The translations under genes were made by a program, and so were the position numbers. From positions 1 through 47,854 of the forward strand of contig JAKSDI010000272.1 in assembly GCA_022360175.1 (NCBI GenBank): a stretch of DNA of 47,854 bases, given 5' to 3'. Below the pieces are notes generated by a model, which ran no database searches, was not told the origin of the DNA, and saw nothing but the letters and a program-made list of their open reading frames with translations. Shown here one piece after another: positions 29,682 to 37,957 of this stretch (positions are counted from its first letter, which is position 1; each line of letters opens with the position of its first letter). Origin of the DNA: Chitinophagales bacterium (lineage in GTDB: Bacteria > Bacteroidota > Bacteroidia > Chitinophagales > Saprospiraceae).

Positions 29682-30776
29682 TTAAGATTGATATGGAATA
29701 CATATCTGTACATTAAACCCATGGCCAAGCTGAGTATCAATTTTTAGCTTAGCCTTATCTTTATAGATGAGCTCCAGGCGTTTTTTGACGTTTAACAATC
29801 CGATTCCTGATGATAAAAGTTGATTACTGTCTTTGCTACTCCCATTACCATCATCTTTTACAGTGAGCAGAATCTCACCATTTTGTCGTTCGCTTTTTAC
29901 TTCAATATGCCCTTCTCCCGTTTGATTGGCAAAACCATGCTTGATAGCATTTTCTACCAGAGGCTGTAGGAGAAGGCTGGGGACCAGAGCATCTAGTGTT
30001 TCGGGTGCGAGATTATAAGATATAGTGAGACGATCCAGAAATCTTACCTGCTCTATATTGAGATAATTTTTGATAAAATCCAATTCTTCCCTTAGTGCAA
30101 CCATATGTCGCCTGTTTTGATCCAGGACAAAGCGTAGCAGACTTCCCAATTGAGAAAGGATTTTTTGAGCACGCTTCTTGTCAATGTCAACAAGAGAGGA
30201 AATGGTATTGAGGGTATTAAATAAAAAATGAGGCTGCAGTTGCAATCGCAGTGCATTGAGTTGAGCTCCTGACAACTGGCTTTCTGTCTGTGCTAACTCT
30301 ATTTGTTTGTCGCGAAATTTACGCTGGTATTCTAAACCTGTAAATACAGCAAACAATATTCCGAATTCTATTAAACGAGTCATCATCGCCGCAGGAAGTA
30401 TACCTATTGCATGCATGAAAGCTCTTTTGGCACTAACATTTTCATATCCGAAGATCTCAAGAGAAGAGAAAAAGAGGATATTGGAAATCGTTTCATGCAA
30501 TATGGCTAATATAAGGCCGCTTAGCAATATCCTAAAGATAAGCACTGGAATTTTCACCTCCTTAAACTGCCCTGCCCAAATGATTAGCCGATAAGCTAGA
30601 GGATATAATAAACCCCAGGTCGCATAATTAGCAAAGTAAAGAATTAACTCAACGTATGGATAGTCTTTCTTGGTGTATAATGTAGAAAGGTAAAACGTGA
30701 GCCCCCAAAGTAAGGCAAAAACGAAGCTTATAATAATGGCGTAAATGTACGGAAACGGTAATTTTTGTCTTGGCAT
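29682..30776 (-). CDS. LytS/YehU-type sensor histidine kinase (pair 1)
   Basis: The protein has 364 residues with four N-terminal transmembrane helices (about 10-30, 42-68, 75-104, 120-146). A short coiled linker (KQIELAQTESQLSGAQLNAL) leads to the His_kinase phosphoacceptor box QPHFLFNTLNTISSL with H183, and the N-box PLVENAIKHGF in the ATPase domain. The glycine box is GIGLLNVKKRLELIY. There is no extracellular sensing domain, so the signal is likely sensed in or at the membrane. It is co-oriented with its LytTR regulator. Confidence 0.92.
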   Translation of the reverse strand: MPRQKLPFPYIYAIIISFVFALLWGLTFYLSTLYTKKDYPYVELILYFANYATWGLLYPLAYRLIIWAGQFKEVKIPVLIFRILLSGLILAILHETISNILFFSSLEIFGYENVSAKRAFMHAIGILPAAMMTRLIEFGILFAVFTGLEYQRKFRDKQIELAQTESQLSGAQLNALRLQLQPHFLFNTLNTISSLVDIDKKRAQKILSQLGSLLRFVLDQNRRHMVALREELDFIKNYLNIEQVRFLDRLTISYNLAPETLDALVPSLLLQPLVENAIKHGFANQTGEGHIEVKSERQNGEILLTVKDDGNGSSKDSNQLLSSGIGLLNVKKRLELIYKDKAKLKIDTQLGHGFNVQICIPYQS

Positions 30777-30796
30777 ATTATTTATAAAACTGTATA

Positions 30797-30808
30797 CTCA
30801 CTAGTGAG
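30797..30808. promoter_or_regulatory. Palindrome upstream of the kinase gene
   Basis: CTCACTAGTGAG is a perfect 12-base palindrome 20 bases upstream of the kinase ATG in the 259-base divergent gap. It could be an operator for the two-component operon. LytTR regulators normally use direct repeats, so autoregulation by the partner is uncertain. Confidence 0.25.
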
Positions 30809-31035
30809 CATAATCATCTCTAAAAGATATCATTTTTGTAAAACACAAAAATTCCATCTTTATTATATCTAGTAAAGAGACTAAGCCTTCACTATAGTTT
30901 GGGTTATAATTGATACTCAAAGAAATACAAAAAGTATAAAAAAAACCATCCTTTTGGGGCGAATGTAAATAAAAGTGATAACTTGACCACTTTATGATTA
31001 GATAATTCATTCAAGCGTTCTATCTTACAAGCCCT

Positions 31036-31770
31036 ATGCCAGATAACCGAAAGCACAGAGGTCAGTATCCCGCCGATGCTAAACTATTCCTTGATACTCA
31101 ATGGCCTAAACTTCAACAGGCTGTGCGGGATTTGTCCTGGTTGCTGTCTCATGGATATGTAGAGCGATCAGCGCTCAAGCTAGTTGGTGATCGATACCGG
31201 CTCAAAGAAAGACAACGGCTGGCAGTAATGAGGTCAGCCTGTTCTCATCAAGCTGCCTTGCATCGGCGCTCTACGGAGCTAGATGGTGGAGCATTAAAAG
31301 GACAAGAGCTACATCTGGATGGTTTTAATGTGTTGATCTCTATAGAAAGCGCCCTTTCCAAGGCTTTTTTACTGGACGGAGTTGATAGCTGTTATCGTGA
31401 TATTGCCAGCATTCATGGGACTTATAGGAGGGTAGCTGAAACAAAAGATGCTATTCTTCTGGCAGGCTATGCCTTAAATGCTCTTTCAGTAGAAAAAGCA
31501 ATCTGGTATTTTGATAAGCCAGTTTCGAATAGTGGCCGTTTAAAACAAATGGTACTTGAAGTTGCTGCTTCACAAAATTGGAACTGGGATGCTCATTTGC
31601 ATTTTAATCCAGACAAAAAACTAATCGAATTACAAGAACCTATTGCTTCTTCTGATGGCATTGTTCTGGATAAAGCTGACTCGTGGTTTAATTTTGCTCG
31701 TTTCGTGATAGATTCTTTTGTGCAGACTGCAAAAGTATTACCTATGGCTGAAATGACATGTGTTGAATAA
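31036..31770 (+). CDS. DUF434 domain-containing protein
   Basis: The protein has 244 residues, is cytoplasmic and has no signal peptide. Residues ~1-60 carry the DUF434 signature (HRGQYPADAKLF, LQQAVRDLSWLLSHGY, ALKLVGDRYRLKERQR). The remainder, with LDGFNVLISIESAL, FLLDGVDSCYRDI, WYFDKPVSNSGRLK and GIVLDKADSWFNFARF, resembles the DUF5616 partner domain. Several acidic residues (DGFN, DGVD, FDKP, DKAD) look like a PIN-like nuclease fold, which is an inference only. It is a lone gene transcribed away from the kinase. Biochemical function unknown. Confidence 0.8.
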   Translation: MPDNRKHRGQYPADAKLFLDTQWPKLQQAVRDLSWLLSHGYVERSALKLVGDRYRLKERQRLAVMRSACSHQAALHRRSTELDGGALKGQELHLDGFNVLISIESALSKAFLLDGVDSCYRDIASIHGTYRRVAETKDAILLAGYALNALSVEKAIWYFDKPVSNSGRLKQMVLEVAASQNWNWDAHLHFNPDKKLIELQEPIASSDGIVLDKADSWFNFARFVIDSFVQTAKVLPMAEMTCVE

Positions 31771-31859
31771 TTAAATTGAAAATTGCTTTCATTTTAGAAT
31801 AAAATATTGTATTTTATACTTTGTTTAGTTTTAAGTTTTGAACATTAAAACTTGGCAGG

Positions 31860-32327
31860 ATGTATAAAACCTTATTACTTACCTCCGTCTTAGTCTTCAG
31901 TGTGAGTTTTGGCAATAGCCAAAATTCTAGGTTTGATAAGGATGAAAGAGCTATTCAGCGAGTAATAGAAGACGAATCAAAATACTTTTGGGCTCGAGAT
32001 TTTAAGAATTGGCAAAAGCAGTGGATTCATAAACCTTATGTGGTGTGGTCTGCTGCTTCTGATGCAGGCGTTCGTCAGTATCATGGATGGAAAGCCTGGG
32101 AAAAAGAAGTGATGGACCTATTTGCCGAAAGCCCTGATCCTATACCTTATGATAATGTGGTTAAAAAAGAAAATTATGTGTTTAGGATTTATGAGGATGG
32201 AGCCTGGGTGTCTTTCGAGCAGTTCAATGAAGGAATTCACTCATACGAAACACGGATTATGGAAAAAAATGGTGGAAAATGGAGGATAGCTGCAGTTCAG
32301 CTATTCTATGATGCGAATGAGGATTAA
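31860..32327 (+). CDS. Secreted NTF2/SnoaL-like protein
   Basis: The protein has 155 residues with a signal peptide (TSVLVFSVSFGNSQ). The mature ~130 residues show the NTF2-like pattern: an N-terminal helix with paired acidic residues (DERAIQRVIEDESKYFWARD), a central helix (GWKAWEKEVMDLFAE), then curved strands (ENYVFRIYEDGAWVSFEQF, ETRIMEKNGGKWRIAAVQLF). No catalytic set is obvious. Its last ~14 codons lie in a 257-base segment that is repeated near the right edge of the window, where only this gene's tail remains. Confidence 0.75.
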   Translation: MYKTLLLTSVLVFSVSFGNSQNSRFDKDERAIQRVIEDESKYFWARDFKNWQKQWIHKPYVVWSAASDAGVRQYHGWKAWEKEVMDLFAESPDPIPYDNVVKKENYVFRIYEDGAWVSFEQFNEGIHSYETRIMEKNGGKWRIAAVQLFYDANED

Positions 32328-32542
32328 TTAGTAATGCAAAATGATGGATTTAAGACATCATCTCCTCTAGCAGCAGCAGGCATTCTTCCACATAAAGATC
32401 GGCTTCTATTTTCCTGATCCACCTTTGAAATCTTTCCTGAAATACAGAAGCCGTATCATGTGGATGTAGTTTTGCAGTTACCTGACCAGTAGGTACCCAA
32501 ATCACTTCTTCATATGAGCCTGTTGCTGCTCTTTTGTTTCAT
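32286..32542. repeat. Left copy of ~257-base direct repeat
   Basis: Matches 47557-47814 in the same orientation with about 13 substitutions and one single-base indel by hand alignment. It spans the end of the NTF2-like gene and a relic of a minus-strand gene. The two copies bracket about 15 kb containing the type III PKS operon. Confidence 0.9.
32350..32532 (-). pseudogene. Frameshifted relic of the unknown gene seen open at the right edge
   Basis: The minus strand encodes about 60 residues ending in a stop (SYEEVIWVPTGQVTAKLHPH, FQERFQRWIRKIEADLYVEE, CLLLLEEMMS). They are nearly identical to the C-terminus of the frame at 47621-47854. Relative to that copy one base is missing in the AAAAGAG run just upstream. 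A short continuation (IYLTVDNIENE) is in another frame and then meets a stop, so no intact gene remains here. Confidence 0.7.
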
Positions 32543-32981
32543 TTTCAATGTTATCTACTGTCAAATAGATGGCTCAATTTGCTGCTCAGGTTGCTCTCTT
32601 ACTTAAGGTAGTGGTTTTAATTGGTACAATTGAAGTAGCTTTATCTAAGTACTTTGATATGAACCTATAATATTAGATGAATTCCTTTTTTCGTCCATTG
32701 TATTTGTTGCTTTTTAGAGTATACCAAAAAGAAAAAGTGACTTAAATTACTGTCCAGTAATCCCAAAGTTATAGTTCAACCTACAAAAACGATGTTTCAC
32801 CTTTCTTTGTAACTAAATAATTTAATTAATAGGTTAGTATTGTGAATAGGTTAGGAGCGAGGGCAGAAAATACTCTGCTCCGCCTTGCTAAAAGAAAAAA
32901 TAACTGCGCTTTGCGTACGTTATTTATTTTCAAACCTCTAAGGAGTCAATCTTTCTTCACCATTTCCTTAAATTTTTTTTG
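32543..32981. other. Gap upstream of the PKS operon
   Basis: No gene is visible. At 32592-32607 a 16-base sequence, TGCTCTCTTACTTAAG, shares 15 bases with the terminal repeat of element B (35457-35624), here without a partner end. At 32898-32925 AAATAAC and GTTATTT form a 7-base stem. The stretch from about 32850, with CTCTGCTCCGCC, looks like a Bacteroidota intergenic repeat. The promoter of the operon should lie here, but I cannot point to a clear TTG / TAnnTTTG pair. Confidence 0.45.
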
Positions 32982-33524
32982 ATGAAAAATACATTTTTTG
33001 TCTTGTTTTGTTTCACCTTATGTACCTCAACTTTAGGTGCTCAAAATCTTATTACCAATAAATCAGGTTCTTCCATTTCCTTCGTCATACAAAATATGGG
33101 CATGAATGTGGATGGTCATTTTTCTGATTTCAGAATGAAAGCAAATTTTGACGAAAATGACCTTTCCAGCAGCTATTTTTCAGGTACGGCTATGATTAAG
33201 TCAATTGATACAGGAGTCAATGCGCGAAATAATAGTTTGCAAGAAAAAAAATATTTTGATAGTGCGGCTTATCCAGAAATAACCTTGACTTCGGATAAGA
33301 TAACGAAGGTTGCAGGCAGTAAATATGAGTTCAGCGGAAAACTAAGCATAAAAGGAAAAACTAACTCCATTAAATTTCCTATTACTGTTGAGAAAACAAC
33401 TAAAGGAATAGTGGCTAAAGGAAAATTTGAAATCAACCGTCTCGATTATAAGGTAGGGAAATCAAGCTGGGTAATGAAGGACAAAGTAAAAGTTACCATA
33501 GTTTACACAGGAAATTTTAAGTGA
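32982..33524 (+). CDS. YceI-like periplasmic lipocalin
   Basis: The protein has 180 residues with a signal peptide (FVLFCFTLCTSTLGAQ). The ATG at 32982 is preferred to the adjacent upstream TTG. The mature part matches the YceI family: SGSSISFVIQNMGMNVDGHF, ARNNSLQEKKYFDSAAYPEI, SGKLSIKGKTNSIKFP. YceI proteins are eight-stranded barrels that bind long isoprenoid or amphiphilic lipids in the periplasm. It is 4 bases upstream of an FAD oxidoreductase and heads an operon with a type III PKS and an MMPL transporter, so it probably carries or buffers the lipid made by this pathway. Confidence 0.88.
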   Translation: MKNTFFVLFCFTLCTSTLGAQNLITNKSGSSISFVIQNMGMNVDGHFSDFRMKANFDENDLSSSYFSGTAMIKSIDTGVNARNNSLQEKKYFDSAAYPEITLTSDKITKVAGSKYEFSGKLSIKGKTNSIKFPITVEKTTKGIVAKGKFEINRLDYKVGKSSWVMKDKVKVTIVYTGNFK

Positions 33525-33528
33525 AAAG

Positions 33529-34653
33529 ATGTTTGATGTTTTAATTGTTGGTGGTGGTTTGGCTGGTTTGGTCAATGCAGTTCATTTATCAAAGGCAGGA
33601 CTCAAAGTGCTGGTTTTAGAAAAAAATAGCTACCCCAAGCATAAAGTTTGTGGCGAGTATATTTCTAATGAAGTATTGCCCTATTTAGAAAGTCTGGGCA
33701 TTCAACCTTTCCAGGTAGGGGCAACTTCTATCCATAAATTTCTACTAAGTGCACCCAAAGGCACGCAGATTAAAACGCAACTGCCACTTGGTGGTTTTGG
33801 CCTTAGCCGTTTTACCTTGGATAATTTACTATATCAAAAAGCGATAGAAAATGGTTGTGTCGTCAAAAAGGCAACCGTTGAGAAGATTGATTTTTTAGGA
33901 GAACATTTTGAAGTAAGCACTCGTGGAGGGGGGACTTATTTAGCCACATTTACCATTGGTGCTTATGGCAAACGCTCAACGCTTGACGTGCAACTGGCAA
34001 GAAGGTTTATTCAAAAAAAGACTCCTTATTTAGCTGTAAAAAGTCACTTTACAGGAGATTTTCCAGAAGATTTGGTGGCTTTGCATAATTTTGAAGGAGG
34101 CTACTGCGGCGTTTCAAAAGTAGAAAATGGTTTTCTGAATATTTGCTATCTAGCAGATTACAAGACTTTTAAAAAATACCGTTATACAGAAACCTTTCAG
34201 CAGGAAGTACTTTGTAAAAATCCTCATTTGAAAGAAATTTTTGCCGCTGTAAAGCCTGCTTTTGCTAGACCATTAAGCATTAGTCAAATTTCATTTTCTC
34301 CAAAAGAAAAAGTCGAAAAACATATTTTTATGAGTGGTGATACAGCGGGTATGATTCACCCTTTATGCGGAAATGGAATGGGTATGGCGATACATAGTGC
34401 CAAGATTTTGTCTCAACTATTAATTCAATTTTTTAATCAAAAATCGAGCAATCGAGCAACACTCGAAATGAATTATACACAAGCATGGCAATCGGCGTTT
34501 CAAAAAAGATTGCGAGCAGGACGTTTCTTAAACCTTTTCCTGTCTAATAATAATAATTTATTGAATGCAGGTATTGGTATTTTACGATTTGCTCCTGGAT
34601 TGCTCCCTTTCATTATCGAGCAAACTCATGGGAAGGAATTGAGTGCAAACTAG
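33529..34653 (+). CDS. FAD-dependent oxidoreductase of the geranylgeranyl-reductase/monooxygenase type
   Basis: The protein has 374 residues. The N-terminal Rossmann FAD motif is VLIVGGGLAGLVNAVHLSKA with acceptor Glu in LVLEK. Next come KHKVCGEYISNEVLPYL, a characteristic of the geranylgeranyl reductase-like branch, and the second FAD motif HIFMSGDTAGMIHPLCGNGM. There is no signal peptide. In the operon it sits between the lipocalin gene and a methyltransferase gene. By analogy to the Streptomyces srs phenolic-lipid operon, where a flavoprotein hydroxylates the type III PKS product, it could hydroxylate or oxidise the PKS-derived aromatic ring. Reduction of a double bond in the lipid tail is the alternative. 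Confidence 0.85.
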   Translation: MFDVLIVGGGLAGLVNAVHLSKAGLKVLVLEKNSYPKHKVCGEYISNEVLPYLESLGIQPFQVGATSIHKFLLSAPKGTQIKTQLPLGGFGLSRFTLDNLLYQKAIENGCVVKKATVEKIDFLGEHFEVSTRGGGTYLATFTIGAYGKRSTLDVQLARRFIQKKTPYLAVKSHFTGDFPEDLVALHNFEGGYCGVSKVENGFLNICYLADYKTFKKYRYTETFQQEVLCKNPHLKEIFAAVKPAFARPLSISQISFSPKEKVEKHIFMSGDTAGMIHPLCGNGMGMAIHSAKILSQLLIQFFNQKSSNRATLEMNYTQAWQSAFQKRLRAGRFLNLFLSNNNNLLNAGIGILRFAPGLLPFIIEQTHGKELSAN

Positions 34654-34658
34654 TAAAC

Positions 34659-35357
34659 ATGAAAAACAGAGCCACTCAACCTGAACAATTAGATGATTTG
34701 TCGCTACAAGGAGAGGTATTGCATCGAGCCTTGGATAGTTTAGCTTGGATCAATCGCTACTTGGGTAATCGGCGAAAACTGGCACAGGCTGTTTGGAAAA
34801 TCATTAAAGATAATCCAACAGTACAACATTTTCATATTGTTGATTTGGGCTGTGGAGGAGGAGATATACTCTTTGAAATTGCTCAATTGCTGCAAAAAAA
34901 AGGGATTGCCTGTTCCTTGACAGGAATTGATGGAAATGGTTCATCATTGAAGTATGCGCAAGAAAAAAATAAAGCCCATCCCAATATCAATTACTTGCAA
35001 GCAGATATACTACATCCGAATTTTAGCATTCCTATTTGCGATATTTTGATTTCTAACCATTTTTTATATCATTTTTCATCAAGCGAATTAGTTACTTTTT
35101 TTAAAAAAAATATGCCCAACATTCGCTTGGCGTTTATCAATAGTGGCTTGGAAAGAAATGTTTGGGCAAGTCGATTATTCAAGTGGGTGAGCCTTATTTT
35201 GCCTATTAGCAATTTAGCCAAACAAGATGGTTTACTGGCGATTCGCAGAGCATTTACCAAACAAGAATTACGAGCTATCTTAACGCAAACTTCTTACGAA
35301 TTTGTTTTAAACAGGACACTTTTTTTTCGATTATTCTTACATGTTTATGCTCACTAA
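34659..35357 (+). CDS. SAM-dependent methyltransferase (first of a pair)
   Basis: The protein has 232 residues, class I fold. The SAM motif I is HIVDLGCGGGDILFEI (around residues 59-74), followed by LTGIDGNGSSLKYAQ (acidic motif II) and DILISNHFLYHFSS. The start follows the FAD gene by 5 bases. It aligns along its length with the methyltransferase downstream (shared LDDLSLQGEVLHRALDSLAW-type N-terminus), so the two are paralogues. Probable O- or C-methylation of the PKS-derived ring. The hairpin element in the 305-base gap now separates the paralogues. Confidence 0.88.
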   Translation: MKNRATQPEQLDDLSLQGEVLHRALDSLAWINRYLGNRRKLAQAVWKIIKDNPTVQHFHIVDLGCGGGDILFEIAQLLQKKGIACSLTGIDGNGSSLKYAQEKNKAHPNINYLQADILHPNFSIPICDILISNHFLYHFSSSELVTFFKKNMPNIRLAFINSGLERNVWASRLFKWVSLILPISNLAKQDGLLAIRRAFTKQELRAILTQTSYEFVLNRTLFFRLFLHVYAH

Positions 35358-35456
35358 GATGTAGTGATGCAGATATATAGTCAGAGAGTGATGTGGTGAT
35401 GTAGATATATATATATAGTTAGCATTAAATAAGTGTCACAATTTGAGACTAACTAC

Positions 35457-35624
35457 TTAAGTAAGAGAGCATGATTAGGTTGCTTTTTTGGTGGATCAAA
35501 TTTTTGCTCAGATCAAGGCGCGGTGGAGTGTAATAGCCATAGCTATTAACACGAGTACGCAACGCAGATATGGGTAAAAAGATGCCACCATAAAAAGATT
35601 AATTAAATGTGCTCTCTTACTTAA
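35457..35624. repeat. 168-base MITE-like inverted-repeat element B inside the PKS operon
   Basis: Perfect 15-base terminal repeats (TTAAGTAAGAGAGCA / TGCTCTCTTACTTAA) continue into imperfect pairing through TTGGTGGATC / GATGCCACC to a central TAATAGC-CATA-GCTATTA hairpin, so the whole element can fold on itself. It has no coding capacity. It lies in the 305-base gap between the two methyltransferase genes; the rest of that gap holds only an AT-dinucleotide-rich stretch (35390-35420). Confidence 0.65.
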
Positions 35625-35662
35625 CTACTGAGGAGGCCAAAAAAATAAATACCGGCAATTAT

Positions 35663-36382
35663 ATGTTTTTAGATTTAAAAAAAAGGAGTACCCAAATAGA
35701 AATCATGGACGATTTCTCGATGGAAGGGGAGCTTTTGCAAAAAACACTAGACCAAATTGCTTGGATAAATCAATGGCTTGGTGGCAATCAACTTGCGCTA
35801 AATGGGTTGAAAAAATTATTAAAAAATACCCCTTTAGCCGAGGAAATATGTATAGTAGATTTGGGGTGCGGCAATGGAGATATGTTGAGAGTAGTGGCGG
35901 ATTTAGCAAGGAAAGAAGGACGAAAAGTGAAACTTATTGGTATTGATGCCAATAAATTCACTATCGGATATGCTCGAAAAAAATCTACGGAATATCCTGA
36001 AATTAGTTATTTGGAAGAACTGATTCCTTCTACTGTTTTTAGTAATTTAAACTACGATATTGTCTTATCTACTTTATTTTTTCATCACTTTACCGATAAA
36101 GAAATTATTAATTGTTTAGCCGAAATTACCTCGAAAGCGCGTATTGGCGTACTTATCAATGATTTGCATAGAAGTCAATGGGCAATTTTTTTATTTAGAT
36201 TACTTACCATTTTTATTCCTAATCCGATGGTACGAAAAGATGGAGAAACTTCAATCTTGCGAGGGTTTAAAAAATCAGAGCTTCAGGCTTATGCCCAACA
36301 ATTACAGCTAACCAATAGTGAAATTCGTTGGAGATGGGCTTTTCGGTATCAATGGATTATCAAAACAGAAATATATGGTTAA
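35663..36382 (+). CDS. SAM-dependent methyltransferase (second of a pair)
   Basis: From this start the protein has 239 residues. I chose the ATG at 35663 because its product aligns with the N-terminus of the upstream paralogue (KKRSTQIEIMDDFSMEGEL against KNRATQPEQLDDLSLQGEV). The longer frame from 35609 begins inside the end of hairpin element B and is probably not native. SAM motif I is CIVDLGCGNGDMLRVVADLA, followed by KLIGIDANKFTIGYA and DIVLSTLFFHHFTDKE. It overlaps the type III PKS gene by 8 bases (ATGGTTAA), so the two are translationally coupled. It likely methylates the PKS product; whether both methyltransferases act on the same ring is unknown. Confidence 0.88.
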   Translation: MFLDLKKRSTQIEIMDDFSMEGELLQKTLDQIAWINQWLGGNQLALNGLKKLLKNTPLAEEICIVDLGCGNGDMLRVVADLARKEGRKVKLIGIDANKFTIGYARKKSTEYPEISYLEELIPSTVFSNLNYDIVLSTLFFHHFTDKEIINCLAEITSKARIGVLINDLHRSQWAIFLFRLLTIFIPNPMVRKDGETSILRGFKKSELQAYAQQLQLTNSEIRWRWAFRYQWIIKTEIYG

Positions 36383-37424
36383 AATAAAAACAGTTGCCAG
36401 TCAATTGCCTCCTTATTCTCGGACAACCCAGGAAATACTCCCTTATGTGAAGGCATGGATAAGTGGGCAAGAAGAGCGATTTCAAAAGAAAGTACTCAGA
36501 ATCATGGGCAATGCAGGCATTGACAGGCGCTATTCTATCGTGGATGCGGATGATATGTTTGTACCACGTAGTTTTGAACAAAAAAACCAACTGTATATTA
36601 AGGGTACTTTGCCCTTGGCAGAGGGCGCGTTGCGTAAAGCTTTAGAAAAAGCAGACTGGGCAGCGACAGATTTGGATTATATCATTACGGTCAGTTGTAC
36701 AGGGTTTATGATTCCTTCGGTCGATGCTTATTTAATCAATCGACTTGGACTTAGGCAGGATGTGGTTCGATTACCCGTAACAAAAATGGGTTGTGCTGCG
36801 GGTGTCTCAGGTATTATTTATGCCAAAAACTTTCTAAAAGCCAATGCAGGAAAACGGGCAGCTGTTATCGCAGTAGAATCACCTATGTCCACTTTCCATC
36901 AAAAGGATTTTTCGATGGTGAATATTGTCAGTTCTGCTATTTTTGGCGATGGCGCAGCTTGCGTTTTGCTTTCTTCAAACGAAGAAGAAACAGGACCAAT
37001 TGTTAAAAACGAAGACATGTATCATTTTTTTGATGCTACTCATATGATGGGGTTTGAATTAAAAAATACAGGCTTTCATATGGTTTTAGACCCAAGCGTA
37101 CCTGATAAAATTGCAACTCATTTCCCAAAAATTATATACCCTTTTTTAGAAAAATCAAATACAACCATAGAAGATATTAACCATTTGGTGTTTCATCCAG
37201 GCGGCAAAAAAATCGTGCAAACGATAGAAAACTTATTTGGTGTTTTGGGTAAAAACATAGACGACACCAAAGAAGTGTTGCGCTCTTACGGCAATATGTC
37301 CAGTGTCACCGTTTTATATGTTTTAGAACGTTTTTTGGAAAAAGAGATACCTGCAGGAGAAAAAGGCTTGATGCTAAGTTTTGGCCCTGGTTTTTCTGCC
37401 CAAAAGGTATTGTTAGAATGGTGA
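36375..37424 (+). CDS. Type III polyketide synthase (chalcone/stilbene synthase-like)
   Basis: The protein has 349 residues from the ATG at 36375, matching family length; an upstream in-frame ATG would lie deep inside the methyltransferase gene. The catalytic triad is visible: C140 in VTKMGCAAGVSGIIYAKNF, H274 in HLVFHPGGKKIV and N307 in RSYGNMSSVTVLYVLERF. The conserved C-terminal loop is LMLSFGPGFSAQKVLLEW. Such enzymes extend an acyl-CoA or acyl-ACP starter with malonyl-CoA and cyclise it to resorcinols, pyrones or phloroglucinols. Neighbouring oxidoreductase, methyltransferases, lipocalin and MMPL exporter point to a long-chain phenolic or pyrone lipid; the exact product cannot be read from sequence. 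Confidence 0.95.
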   Translation: MVKIKTVASQLPPYSRTTQEILPYVKAWISGQEERFQKKVLRIMGNAGIDRRYSIVDADDMFVPRSFEQKNQLYIKGTLPLAEGALRKALEKADWAATDLDYIITVSCTGFMIPSVDAYLINRLGLRQDVVRLPVTKMGCAAGVSGIIYAKNFLKANAGKRAAVIAVESPMSTFHQKDFSMVNIVSSAIFGDGAACVLLSSNEEETGPIVKNEDMYHFFDATHMMGFELKNTGFHMVLDPSVPDKIATHFPKIIYPFLEKSNTTIEDINHLVFHPGGKKIVQTIENLFGVLGKNIDDTKEVLRSYGNMSSVTVLYVLERFLEKEIPAGEKGLMLSFGPGFSAQKVLLEW

Positions 37425-37528
37425 TGGGGTGTTAAAATGACTAACGAATTTCAAGGTTAAAATTACTGGGCAGCCATTAGGATTGGCAAGTGCCAATGTT
37501 GCAATTGAAAACAATAATGATAATGATT

Positions 37529-37957
37529 ATGAATGAATTGATTACTTACGCAAAAGAAAAATTCAATGTGGACAAACGGCTCATTTTGCTTTATTGTGCC
37601 ATTTATTTTCCGTGGGGTTTAGCCATGAATCAATTTGGTATAACTGTTGAGATTGCTAGATTTACCTATTGGTGGCAGGTTATCACTTGTTATATCTTGT
37701 ATATGGTGCCGATTTCTTTATTGTTGCGGGGGTTGCCCTTTCATGCACAGTATGCTTATGGTTTTGTAGCAATGGGTTTATTAGAATTTGCAGGTAATGG
37801 CTTAGAAACCTCCTATGCGTATCCTGATAATTTGGTAGACCAAATTTTCGGTATTCGCAATTATAGTTTGGGCTTGGCTCTGTTTTTTGCCTTGTATTTT
37901 CCTTTAGGCAATTGGGGCGTAGGAAAGTTGTATAATATTTTTTTTGAAAAAAAATGA
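37529..37957 (+). CDS. Small membrane protein of the PKS operon
   Basis: From the ATG at 37529 it has 142 residues; an upstream in-frame ATG at 37490 adds a short MIMIM-type leader and is less likely. Four hydrophobic segments are seen (about 18-34, 43-66, 73-90, 110-132), with aromatic-rich motifs YFPWGLAMNQFG and FTYWWQVITCY. No family recognised. Its stop overlaps the start of the MMPL transporter gene (ATGA), so the two are co-translated. A transporter accessory or membrane-bound tailoring protein is possible. Confidence 0.6.
   Translation: MNELITYAKEKFNVDKRLILLYCAIYFPWGLAMNQFGITVEIARFTYWWQVITCYILYMVPISLLLRGLPFHAQYAYGFVAMGLLEFAGNGLETSYAYPDNLVDQIFGIRNYSLGLALFFALYFPLGNWGVGKLYNIFFEKK

Noticed and set aside
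32543-32981. Integrase, attachment site or tRNA at the left edge of the putative island
   Set aside because: No recombinase gene or tRNA was found at either edge, so a classical integrative element is not supported.
35609-35662. Upstream start for the second methyltransferase
   Set aside because: The codon belongs to the edge of hairpin element B, and alignment to the paralogue begins after 35663.
36318-36374. Upstream start for the type III PKS that adds 19 residues
   Set aside because: It lies inside the methyltransferase coding sequence; family length and the ATGGTTAA overlap favour the start at 36375.
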